A stretch of 12,784 nucleotides of DNA, from positions 1-12,784 of the forward strand of contig JAIRUL010000002.1 in assembly GCA_031254445.1 (NCBI GenBank), written 5' to 3'. Position 1 is the first letter of the stretch. Every line of letters begins with the position of its first letter. This stretch comes from Chitinispirillales bacterium (lineage in GTDB: Bacteria; Fibrobacterota; Chitinivibrionia; Chitinivibrionales; Chitinispirillaceae). The notes below the pieces were generated by a model. That model ran no database searches, was not told where the DNA came from, and worked only from the letters and a program-made list of their open reading frames with translations. The translations under genes were made by a program, and so were the position numbers. Shown here piece by piece: positions 5,498 through 12,123 of the stretch.

Positions 5498-6475
5498 GTG
5501 GCAAGCACAAGAGCAAAAATCCTTTCCGTCGGCACCTACGTCCCCGACACGGTGCTGGCGAACAAATTCTTCGAGTCGTTCTTAGATACGAGCGACGAGT
5601 GGATCGCGACCCGCACCGGCATCCGCGAGCGACGGGTGGTCAACATGCCCGGCGCGCCCGCGAGTTCCATCTCCGCCGCCGACATGGGTTGCCGCGCCGC
5701 GCGCGTCGCGCTTGAGCGCGCCGGCGTCCCCGCGTCCGCCGTGGACGGCATAATCGTCGCGACGTTCACCCCCGACAACTTCTTCCCCTCAACCGCGTGC
5801 CGTATGCAGGCCGACCTCGGCTGCAAGGGCGCGTTCGCTTTCGACATAAGCGCCGCGTGTTCCGGCTTCACCTACGCGCTGGCAGTCGCGAACAGCATGG
5901 TCGTCTCCGGCCAGGCGAAGACGGTGCTCGTAGTCGGCTCGGAAATCACATCGAAGACGATGGACTGGAAAGACCGCGGAACCTGCATCCTCTTTGGCGA
6001 CGGCGCCGGCGTGGCGGTGCTTCAGGCGGACGAGAGCGGGCGTCGGGATAAGGGGATATTGTCGTGCTACCTATCGTCGGACGGCTCGATGGGCGACCTC
6101 CTCTACCTGCCCGCGTGGGGCGGCGAGCGTTTTTTGAGGATGAAGGGCAACGAGGTTTTCAAGCACGCTGTGCGGCTTATGAGCGGCGCGTGCGAGAAAG
6201 CCGTCGAGCAGGCGGGGGTAAAGCTTGAGGATGTCGATTTGCTGATCCCCCATCAGGCCAATATAAGGATAATGCAAGCGATAGCGGAGCACCTCTCCAT
6301 CCCCGAAGGCAAAGTCGTGGCCAATATACACAAATACGGAAACACCTCAAGCGCGTCGATTCCCTTAGCCTTGGAAGAGGCGTGGCTGGACGGGCGCATT
6401 AGGGACGGGGCGAAAGTGCTGTTTGTAGGGCTCGGCGGAGGGTTTACTGTTGGGAGCGCGGTGTGGGCGGTGTGA
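5498..6475 (+). CDS. fabH: 3-oxoacyl-ACP synthase III (KAS III)
   Basis: It starts fatty-acid chains by condensing an acyl-CoA primer with malonyl-ACP. From the GTG at 5498 the protein has 325 residues, the normal length. The thiolase-fold catalytic triad is visible: Cys121 in ISAACSGFTYAL, His252 in PHQANIRIMQAI and Asn282 in KYGNTSSASIP. DTSDEWI-TRTGIRER (30-45) is the usual N-terminal signature, and the C-terminal GGGFTVGSAV matches the family. The GTG was chosen because AGAGGA (5488-5493) precedes it; an in-frame TTG at 5471 would add nine poorly conserved residues. It lies 52 nt after plsX across an AT-rich gap that repeats an 11-nt word from the yceD leader. Primer preference (acetyl or branched) cannot be read reliably. 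Confidence 0.96.
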   Translation: MASTRAKILSVGTYVPDTVLANKFFESFLDTSDEWIATRTGIRERRVVNMPGAPASSISAADMGCRAARVALERAGVPASAVDGIIVATFTPDNFFPSTACRMQADLGCKGAFAFDISAACSGFTYALAVANSMVVSGQAKTVLVVGSEITSKTMDWKDRGTCILFGDGAGVAVLQADESGRRDKGILSCYLSSDGSMGDLLYLPAWGGERFLRMKGNEVFKHAVRLMSGACEKAVEQAGVKLEDVDLLIPHQANIRIMQAIAEHLSIPEGKVVANIHKYGNTSSASIPLALEEAWLDGRIRDGAKVLFVGLGGGFTVGSAVWAV

Positions 6476-6534
6476 GGGAAAGCATCGAGCGTTGAACGTT
6501 GGGCATTAAAAAACTAAAAAGGAATGCGTACGCT

Positions 6535-7458
6535 ATGAAAATAACGCTGCTATTCCCCGGCCAGGGTTCCCAGTCCGTCGGCATGGGGCGGGATTTTTAC
6601 GAGCAGGTTCCTGCGGCCCGCGCCCGGTTTGAGGAGGCGGACAGGGTTCTTGGGCAGGATTTGAGCCGGGTTATCTTCGAGGGGCCGGTTGAGGAGCTTA
6701 CGGAGACCCAAAATACCCAGCCTGCGCTCTTTGCGGTTGAGGCGGTTATTACCGACCTATTGCTGGATAGCGGCGCGGTCCCCGAGTATGCGGCGGGGCA
6801 TAGCCTTGGCGAGTACAGCGCGCTCTACGCGGCGGGGGTGATATCTTTTGAGGACGGGCTGCGGACGGTGGCGGCCCGCGGCGCGGCTATGGCCGAAACG
6901 GGCAAGGGCAGCCCGGGGGCGATGGCGGCGGTTATGGGGATGGGGCGGGATGAGATAGCCTCCGTCATCTCTTTGGTAAAGAGCGGCATCGTCGTCTCGG
7001 CCAACGAGAACTCCCCGGAGCAGACGGTTATCTCGGGCGAGGTTGGCGCGGTTAATGACGCCTGCGCGTTATTAAAGGAGGCCGGGGCGAAGCGCGCCAT
7101 CCTATTGCCGGTCAGCGGGGCGTTCCATTCGCCCCTCATGCAGCCGGCGGCTGAGAAGTTGGCTGCGGCGCTTGAACCCGTAAAATTCGCCAAGCCGCGC
7201 TGCCCGGTGATAGCGAACGTCACGGCGAAAGCCGAAACCGACCCGTCGCTCATGAAAGAGCTATTGGTCAAACAGCTGACATCGCCCGTGAGGTGGGTGG
7301 ATTCGATGAAAGCGCTTTCGGCGCTCTCCCCGTCCGTTTGCGCCGAGGCCGGGCCCGGGGCGGTTTTGAGGGGTTTGGTAAAAAAATGCGCGCCGGAAAT
7401 TAATATTGTAGCGTGCGGCGGCGTCAATAACATATATTCTATAGTGGGCGAAAGATAA
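6535..7458 (+). CDS. fabD: Malonyl-CoA:ACP transacylase
   Basis: It transfers malonyl from CoA to ACP, supplying the extender for FabH and FabF. The 307-residue protein has the FPGQGSQ motif (7-13), the nucleophile Ser90 in GHSLGEYSAL, Arg115 in AARGAAM, which would bind the malonyl carboxylate, and the partner His198 in GAFHSPLM. All residues needed for catalysis are present. ATG 6535 has an AAAAAGGA site 11 nt upstream; an in-frame TTG at 6499 would add 12 residues that do not look like FabD. The 59-nt gap from fabH contains a word shared with the terminator loop at 2306-2319. A hairpin repeat follows the gene and may end or weaken transcription before fabG. Confidence 0.96.
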   Translation: MKITLLFPGQGSQSVGMGRDFYEQVPAARARFEEADRVLGQDLSRVIFEGPVEELTETQNTQPALFAVEAVITDLLLDSGAVPEYAAGHSLGEYSALYAAGVISFEDGLRTVAARGAAMAETGKGSPGAMAAVMGMGRDEIASVISLVKSGIVVSANENSPEQTVISGEVGAVNDACALLKEAGAKRAILLPVSGAFHSPLMQPAAEKLAAALEPVKFAKPRCPVIANVTAKAETDPSLMKELLVKQLTSPVRWVDSMKALSALSPSVCAEAGPGAVLRGLVKKCAPEINIVACGGVNNIYSIVGER

Positions 7459-7481
7459 AAACATAGCGGGCGAATCTTATT

Positions 7482-7508
7482 GTAGGGGCGGGCATGCGTG
7501 CCCGCCCT
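7482..7508 (+). repeat. Palindromic intergenic repeat, copy B, after fabD
   Basis: GGGCGGGCA (7486-7494) pairs perfectly with TGCCCGCCC (7499-7507) around a TGCG loop, 9 bp, extendable by a G-T and an A-T pair. It follows the same GTAG start as copies A and C. No T run follows, so it is at best a weak terminator; it could also protect the upstream mRNA from 3' decay. Confidence 0.65.
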
Positions 7509-7541
7509 TGTGTTGATGTTGATGCGCCGCGAAACGCGAAA

Positions 7542-7559
7542 TATGCAATCTATGCAATA
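7542..7559 (+). repeat. Two tandem 9-bp units before fabG
   Basis: TATGCAATC (7542-7550) is followed directly by TATGCAATA (7551-7559). A TTGATG box (7519-7524) sits 17 nt before the first unit, so TATGCA could serve as a very weak -10 for fabG. Only two copies are present and the function is not established. Confidence 0.35.
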
Positions 7560-7602
7560 CATCGCGCTAAAGTCAGGCAAAAAAGAAAGGGCATAGCAAG
7601 AA

Positions 7603-8349
7603 ATGATTGATTTAAAGTCAAAAACCGCGCTTATCACCGGTTCCGGCCGCGGCATCGGCAAGGAGATCGCCCGCAAGCTCGCGCAGGCGGGGGCCGATGT
7701 GGCGATAAGCGATATCGATTTGGAGACCGCCAAGGCCACGGCTTCGGAGCTCGCCTCCGAGTTTGGGCACAAGGCTATAGCGGTCGCCGCGGACGTCTCT
7801 AAGGCGGCGGATGTTAAGAAGATGTTTGAGGAGGCGCTGGGCGCGTTTTCCAAGATAGACATTTTGGTCAACAACGCGGGCATCACCCGCGACGGGCTCC
7901 TCATGAGGATGAAAGAGGAGGATTGGGATCTCGTTTTGAACATCAACCTGAAGAGCGCGTTCCTCTGTTGCCGCGAGGCGGTGCGGCCTATGATGTCGGC
8001 GCGCAGCGGGAAGATCATAAATATCGCCTCGGTCGTGGGGCTTATGGGCAACGCGGGGCAGGCGAACTATTCGGCCTCCAAGGCGGGGATGATCGGCCTG
8101 ACAAAGACGCTGGCGCGCGAGTTCGCGTCGCGCTCAATAAACGTAAACGCCATCGCCCCGGGTTTCATCCGCACCGCGATGACCGACAAGCTGACCGACG
8201 CCGAGAAAGAGAAGCTATCGAGCCAAATCCCGATGGCGAAGCTCGGCGACCCGCTCGACGTGGCGAACGCCGCGCTCTTTTTGGGTTCCGGGCTCTCCGA
8301 CTACATTACGGGGCAAGTGATAACGGTAGACGGAGGGCTTGTAATGTAG
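7603..8349 (+). CDS. fabG: 3-oxoacyl-ACP reductase
   Basis: An NADPH-dependent short-chain dehydrogenase that reduces 3-oxoacyl-ACP to (R)-3-hydroxyacyl-ACP. The 248-residue protein has the TGSGRGIG cofactor loop (12-19), NNAG (90-93) and the catalytic tetrad Asn115, Ser143, Tyr156 and Lys160 (in YSASK). It ends with the FabG-typical DYITGQVITVDGGLVM. The length is exactly usual. The start ATG follows AGAAAGGG at 11 nt. It lies 144 nt after fabD, with a hairpin repeat between them, so it may be transcribed partly on its own. The context inside the fab cluster makes FabG far more likely than another short-chain dehydrogenase. Confidence 0.96.
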   Translation: MIDLKSKTALITGSGRGIGKEIARKLAQAGADVAISDIDLETAKATASELASEFGHKAIAVAADVSKAADVKKMFEEALGAFSKIDILVNNAGITRDGLLMRMKEEDWDLVLNINLKSAFLCCREAVRPMMSARSGKIINIASVVGLMGNAGQANYSASKAGMIGLTKTLAREFASRSINVNAIAPGFIRTAMTDKLTDAEKEKLSSQIPMAKLGDPLDVANAALFLGSGLSDYITGQVITVDGGLVM

Positions 8350-8375
8350 GGCGGCGGTGAATCATATTTATGGTG

Positions 8376-8403
8376 TTGATGGCGACGGTAACAATTCTAT
8401 AAA
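8376..8403 (+). promoter_or_regulatory. Candidate internal promoter for acpP
   Basis: TTGATG (8376-8381), a 16-nt spacer, then TATAAA (8398-8403), a 5 of 6 match to the -10 consensus. Transcription would start near 8410, about 30 nt before the acpP GTG, leaving room for the strong AAGGAG site. It lies in a 90-base AT-richer gap after fabG. A separate promoter would fit the much higher demand for ACP than for the enzymes. Confidence 0.5.
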
Positions 8404-8439
8404 ACTTTTAATATTGTCTCTTTAGAAAGGAGCGCAAAA

Positions 8440-8673
8440 GTGAGTGATTTTGAATCAAAGGTGAAGCAGATTATTGCCGAGAAGCTTAGCGTCAGCGAGG
8501 ACAAGATTCTTCCGGCCTCGGCGTTTGTCGAGGATTTAGGCGCGGACTCCTTGGATCAGGTGGAACTTATCATGGCGTTTGAGGATGCCTTTGGGATCGA
8601 TATCCCCGACGAGGACGGCGACAAGATGCGCACCGTGAAAGAGGCGCTCGACTATTTGTCGGCCAAGTTGTAG
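8440..8673 (+). CDS. acpP: Acyl carrier protein
   Basis: The carrier that holds growing acyl chains as thioesters on a 4'-phosphopantetheine arm. The 77-residue acidic protein has the attachment site Ser37 in [25 protein letters not shown], nearly identical to classical AcpP. It starts with GTG, with a strong AAGGAG (8427-8432) at 7 nt spacing and its own candidate promoter upstream. Two strong hairpins follow the stop. The holo-ACP synthase that would modify it is not in the window. Confidence 0.98.
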   Translation: MSDFESKVKQIIAEKLSVSEDKILPASAFVEDLGADSLDQVELIMAFEDAFGIDIPDEDGDKMRTVKEALDYLSAKL

Positions 8674-8706
8674 CGGCGTCGAATTGTGTGTTGATTTTGG
8701 CGTTTT

Positions 8707-8774
8707 CCGCGGCTCGTAGCCGCGGTACGGGGGGCTGATTGACAGCGCGCGGGGGGAAGGTTTCCCCCGCAGCC
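8707..8774. other. Two strong hairpins between acpP and fabF
   Basis: The first has CCGCGGCT (8707-8714) pairing with AGCCGCGG (8718-8725), 8 bp with a 3-nt loop. The second has GCGGGGG (8749-8755) pairing with CCCCCGC (8764-8770), extended inward by G-T and A-T pairs, with an optional outer pairing of GGCTG (8733-8737) to CAGCC (8770-8774). Neither is followed by a T run. They could block 3' decay of acpP mRNA or partly attenuate read-through into fabF. Confidence 0.55.
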
Positions 8775-8814
8775 GGTTGAATGTGATACTAAGTTTTGGC
8801 TCTGAGGGGTTTTC

Positions 8815-10056
8815 ATGTCAAAAAGAGTAGTGATTACCGGGATTGGCGTAACCAGCCCAGTAGGCAACGACGCCGAGTCGTTTTGGAAGGCCTTATGCGA
8901 GGGGAGGTCCGGTATCGACTGCGTGACGCAGTTCGATACCGCCGACTACCCCACGAAGATTGCGGGCGAGGTGAGGGGTTTGGACTTCTCCCTATACGTC
9001 GACCCCAAAGAGGTGCGGCGCAACGATAGGGCGATTCTCCTCGGCCTCGTCGCGGCGCAAATGGCCATAAAGGATTCAGGGCTCGACCTCGAGAGCGCGG
9101 ACTTAGACCGGATAGGCGTTATCGTAGGTTCCGGCGTGGGGGGGTTGCGCACGATGGAGACCGAGCACACGAAGCTCACGAGCAGGGGGCCGGGCCGCGT
9201 CTCCCCTTTCCTCATCCCCATGATGATAACCGACATGCCCACGGGCTGCATCTCGATACAGCACGGGCTTAGGGGTCCAAACTACGCCGTGGTGAGCGCA
9301 TGCGCCTCGGCGGCCAACTCGCTCGGCGACGCGTTTATGATGATAAAGTGCGGCATGATGGACGCCGCGGTCGCAGGCGGCACGGAGGCGGCCATCACCC
9401 CGATCTCTTTCGCGGGCTTCTGCTCGATGAAAGCGATGTCTACGCGCAACGGCGCCCCGCAGAAGGCCAGCTCGCCGTTCGACACGAAGCGCGACGGGTT
9501 CGTGATGGGAGAAGGGTCGGGCATCGTTGTCATGGAGACGCTCGAACACGCTCAAAAGCGCGGCGCGAGGATATACGGCGAGATGCTCGGCTACGGCGCG
9601 ACCGGCGACGCCCACCACCTCTCCCACCCCGCCCCGGACGGCGTCGGCGCGCAGAGCGCCATGCGCATGGCGCTCTCGAGCGCGGGGCTTAACGCGGCCG
9701 ACATAGACTACATCAACGCCCACGGAACCTCCACGCCCCTAAATGACAAGTACGAGACGACAGCGATAAAGAAGGTCTTCGGCGAGGCCGCAAAGACGGT
9801 GAGCATCAGCTCCACCAAGTCTATGACCGGCCACCTCCTCGGCGCGTCGGGCGGAATTGAGTTCGTGGCGTCGCTTTTAGCCATCAGGGACGGGATAATC
9901 CCGCCCACGGCAAACCTAGACGACCCCGACCCCGAATGCGACCTAGACTACACGCCGAATAAGGCGGTCAAAAGGGCGGTCAAATACGCGATGAGCAACT
10001 CGTTCGGCTTCGGAGGGCACAACGCGTCGTTGATTGTTGGGGGGTATGACGGGTAA
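8815..10056 (+). CDS. fabF: 3-oxoacyl-ACP synthase II (KAS II)
   Basis: The elongating condensing enzyme, joining acyl-ACP to malonyl-ACP with loss of CO2. The 413-residue protein has Cys163 in VVSACASAANSL, His303 in NAHGTSTPLND, and Lys335 and His340 in STKSMTGHLLGASG; these positions coincide with those of the E. coli enzyme. The glycine-rich C-terminal NSFGFGGHNASL is intact. GAGGGG lies 5 nt before the ATG. It is 141 nt after acpP, behind two hairpins, and 9 nt before rnc. FabF rather than FabB is supported by length and the adjacent acpP. Confidence 0.97.
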   Translation: MSKRVVITGIGVTSPVGNDAESFWKALCEGRSGIDCVTQFDTADYPTKIAGEVRGLDFSLYVDPKEVRRNDRAILLGLVAAQMAIKDSGLDLESADLDRIGVIVGSGVGGLRTMETEHTKLTSRGPGRVSPFLIPMMITDMPTGCISIQHGLRGPNYAVVSACASAANSLGDAFMMIKCGMMDAAVAGGTEAAITPISFAGFCSMKAMSTRNGAPQKASSPFDTKRDGFVMGEGSGIVVMETLEHAQKRGARIYGEMLGYGATGDAHHLSHPAPDGVGAQSAMRMALSSAGLNAADIDYINAHGTSTPLNDKYETTAIKKVFGEAAKTVSISSTKSMTGHLLGASGGIEFVASLLAIRDGIIPPTANLDDPDPECDLDYTPNKAVKRAVKYAMSNSFGFGGHNASLIVGGYDG

Positions 10057-10065
10057 CGATAGCAA

Positions 10066-10839
10066 ATGACGCCGGTTTTTAACTTCATAAAGCGCTTATT
10101 CGCGGGTAAAAAGAGGCTCGGCGAGCCCGATTTAGAGGGATTCCAGCGCGTTATCAAGTACGAGTTCAACAATTCGGCGCTGCTCAGGCACGCGCTTACC
10201 CACAAGTCTTTTGCCGGGCAGGGGGACGCCCTAGGGCTTCTCTCAAACGAGCGGCTAGAGTTTTTGGGGGACTCTTTTGTCAACTGCCTTGTAACCGAAT
10301 ACCTCTACAGGACCTATCCCGACAAGAGCGAGGGGCATCTCTCGAAAATCAAATCTTTAGTTGTGAGCCGTAAGATTTTGGGCGAGGTCGCGCAGGGGCT
10401 TGGTTTCGGCAAGTACATGATAATGAGCCTCTCCGAGGAGAAGTCGGGCGGGCGCGCCCGCATGTCTACCGCGTCCAACGCTTTCGAGGCGGTCTGCGGG
10501 GCGATGTACATTGACGGGGGGCTCGCGGCGGTCAAAAATTTTTTAGAGCGCTGCCTATTTGGCCGGATAAGCGCGTTTCTCGAGGACGAGAATAACGTAA
10601 ACTACAAGAGCCAAATCTTGGAGATGTCCCAGCGCGACGGCTTCGGCATCCCGCGCTACGCTACGACGGAGGTGGCCGGCCCCGACCACGCCAAGCGCTT
10701 CACCGTAAAAATCTACATCGGAAGCGCGGAAATGGGCGAGGGGACGGGGACGAGCAAAAAAATAGCCCAGCAAATAGCCGCGCACAACGCCAGCCTCAAT
10801 TACGATAAGTCGAAAATTGGCGGCGGGGCGGTGGCGTAA
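10066..10839 (+). CDS. rnc: Ribonuclease III
   Basis: A double-strand-specific endonuclease that processes rRNA precursors and structured mRNAs. The 257-residue protein has an endonuclease domain with the signature NERLEFLGDS (61-70), giving metal ligands Glu62, Glu65 and Asp69, and a second site NAFEAVCGAMYIDGG with Glu141. The position equivalent to E. coli Asp114 is Asn138, a change I recall in some other bacterial RNases III. A C-terminal dsRNA-binding domain (about 178-246) ends in the GTSKKIAQQIAAHNA motif. It lies 9 nt after fabF with only a weak SD, so translation is probably coupled. The fabF-rnc or acpP-rnc neighbourhood is common in bacteria. Confidence 0.95.
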   Translation: MTPVFNFIKRLFAGKKRLGEPDLEGFQRVIKYEFNNSALLRHALTHKSFAGQGDALGLLSNERLEFLGDSFVNCLVTEYLYRTYPDKSEGHLSKIKSLVVSRKILGEVAQGLGFGKYMIMSLSEEKSGGRARMSTASNAFEAVCGAMYIDGGLAAVKNFLERCLFGRISAFLEDENNVNYKSQILEMSQRDGFGIPRYATTEVAGPDHAKRFTVKIYIGSAEMGEGTGTSKKIAQQIAAHNASLNYDKSKIGGGAVA

Positions 10840-10850
10840 TGTATATTTAT

Positions 10851-10930
10851 AATGGGCAATTAACGATGAGGTTTGGCGGCATAACATCGGCGAAGCTGTC
10901 CCATAAATTGCCCGCCGTTCATTGTCCATT
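10851..10930. repeat. Inverted-repeat element between rnc and the acyl-CoA dehydrogenase
   Basis: AATGGGCAATTAACG (10851-10865) matches the reverse complement of 10916-10930 at 13 of 15 positions, giving imperfect ends to an 80-bp segment. Inside, GGGCAATT (10854-10861) pairs perfectly with AATTGCCC (10906-10913). It could fold as the terminator of the fab-rnc unit or be a relic of a small non-autonomous element. No clear target duplication is visible. Confidence 0.4.
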
Positions 10931-10950
10931 GAATAACAATCATCAATAAT
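10922..10950 (+). promoter_or_regulatory. Weak candidate promoter for the acyl-CoA dehydrogenase operon
   Basis: TTGTCC (10922-10927), a 17-nt spacer, then AATAAT (10945-10950), a 5 of 6 match to the -10. A start near 10957 would leave almost no leader before the AAGGAG at 10958, which weakens the case. Confidence 0.25.
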
Positions 10951-10971
10951 AAAAACCAAGGAGCCCCAAAA

Positions 10972-12123
10972 ATGAATTACTTCCTGACCGAAGAGCAGCA
11001 AATGATTGTCGATACCGCCCGCGAGATCGCGCAGAAGAAAATTTTGCCTGTGCGCGAGAAGTACGACCACGAGGGGATTTTCCCCTGGGACGTCGTGCAG
11101 GCGCTCTCCGAGGCCGATATGTGCGGGCTGTACATCCCGTCGGAGTACGGCGGGTACGGCGGCGGCGTCTTTGAGCTCTGCTTGGCCGTGGAAGAGCTTT
11201 CCAAGATAGACGGGGGAATATCGCTCGCTATGGCGGCTACGGCTTTGGGGACGTTCCCCATCCTCCTGCACGCCTCCGAGGAGCAGAAAAAGAAGTACCT
11301 GCCGGATATCGCCGCCGGCAAGACCATCGCGGCTTTCGGGCTCACGGAAGCCAACGCGGGAAGCGACGCGCTTGGGATGAGGACCACGGCGGTTCTCGAC
11401 GGGAACGAGTGGGTCATAAACGGCACTAAGCAGTGGATCACAAACGGCGAGAACGCGAAAGTATATACCGTTTTCGCGAAGACGAACCCGGCGAAAGGCG
11501 CGCGCGGCATTTCTTGCTTCATCATAGAAAAGGGCACCCCGGGCTTTACTTTCGGCAAGCACGAAGACAAGATGGGCATACGCGCGTCGAGCACGACCGA
11601 GCTTGTCTTCCAAGACTGCCGCATCCCGAAAGAGGCCATCCTAGGCAAGGAGGGCATGGGATCTATCGTGGCTATCCACACGCTAAACAACTCCCGCCCG
11701 GGCGTGGGTTCGCAGGCGTTGGGCATCGCGGCGGGGGCGCTTGAAGACGCTGTCAAGTACTCGCGCGAACGTGTGCAGTTCGGCGCGGCGATATCGTCGT
11801 TTCAGGCGGTTCAGCATATGCTCGCCGACATGGCGACCGAGGTCGAGGCTGCGCGCGCGCTTCTTTACGCCACGGCCCGCATGGTCGACGCCGGCGCGAA
11901 GAACTTCGCCAAGGAGTCGGCTATGAGCAAGCTCTTCTGCTCGGATGTCGCCATGCGCGTTACCGTCGACGCGCTGCAGGTCATGGGCGGCTACGGTTAC
12001 ATGCGTGAGTACCCGATGGAGAAGCGCATGCGCGACGCCAAGATTACGCAGATATACGAGGGCACAAACCAGATACAGCGCAACGAAATCGCGCTGCAGC
12101 TCATCAAAGAAGTGGCCGGATGA
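10972..12123 (+). CDS. Acyl-CoA dehydrogenase, short-chain/butyryl-CoA type
   Basis: A FAD enzyme that oxidises acyl-CoA to trans-2-enoyl-CoA and passes electrons to an electron-transfer flavoprotein; in anaerobes related enzymes run the reverse, butyrate-forming direction. The 383 residues have the normal length and three-domain order. Visible signatures are FGLTEANAGSDA (FAD/substrate loop), WITNG, and the C-terminal QVMGGYGYMREYPMEK. The catalytic base is Glu363 in QIYEGTNQIQRNE, the position used by short- and medium-chain members. AAGGAG lies 8 nt before the ATG. Its stop overlaps the next gene's start by ATGA. No etfA, etfB, thiolase or crotonase gene is in the window, so direction and chain length remain open. 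Confidence 0.93.
   Translation: MNYFLTEEQQMIVDTAREIAQKKILPVREKYDHEGIFPWDVVQALSEADMCGLYIPSEYGGYGGGVFELCLAVEELSKIDGGISLAMAATALGTFPILLHASEEQKKKYLPDIAAGKTIAAFGLTEANAGSDALGMRTTAVLDGNEWVINGTKQWITNGENAKVYTVFAKTNPAKGARGISCFIIEKGTPGFTFGKHEDKMGIRASSTTELVFQDCRIPKEAILGKEGMGSIVAIHTLNNSRPGVGSQALGIAAGALEDAVKYSRERVQFGAAISSFQAVQHMLADMATEVEAARALLYATARMVDAGAKNFAKESAMSKLFCSDVAMRVTVDALQVMGGYGYMREYPMEKRMRDAKITQIYEGTNQIQRNEIALQLIKEVAG

Noticed and set aside
7531..7542. Word GAAACGCGAAAT also found at the 3' end of plsX
   Set aside because: A short match with one copy inside coding sequence; chance is sufficient.
6825..8051. Long minus-strand ORF of 408 codons over fabD and fabG
   Set aside because: It is antisense to two clear genes, spans the intergenic hairpin, and shows no family motif; long open frames are expected opposite GC-rich genes.
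10555..11613. Minus-strand ORF of 352 codons over the end of rnc and the acyl-CoA dehydrogenase
   Set aside because: It is antisense to two well-supported genes, has no recognisable domain, and crosses the intergenic repeat.
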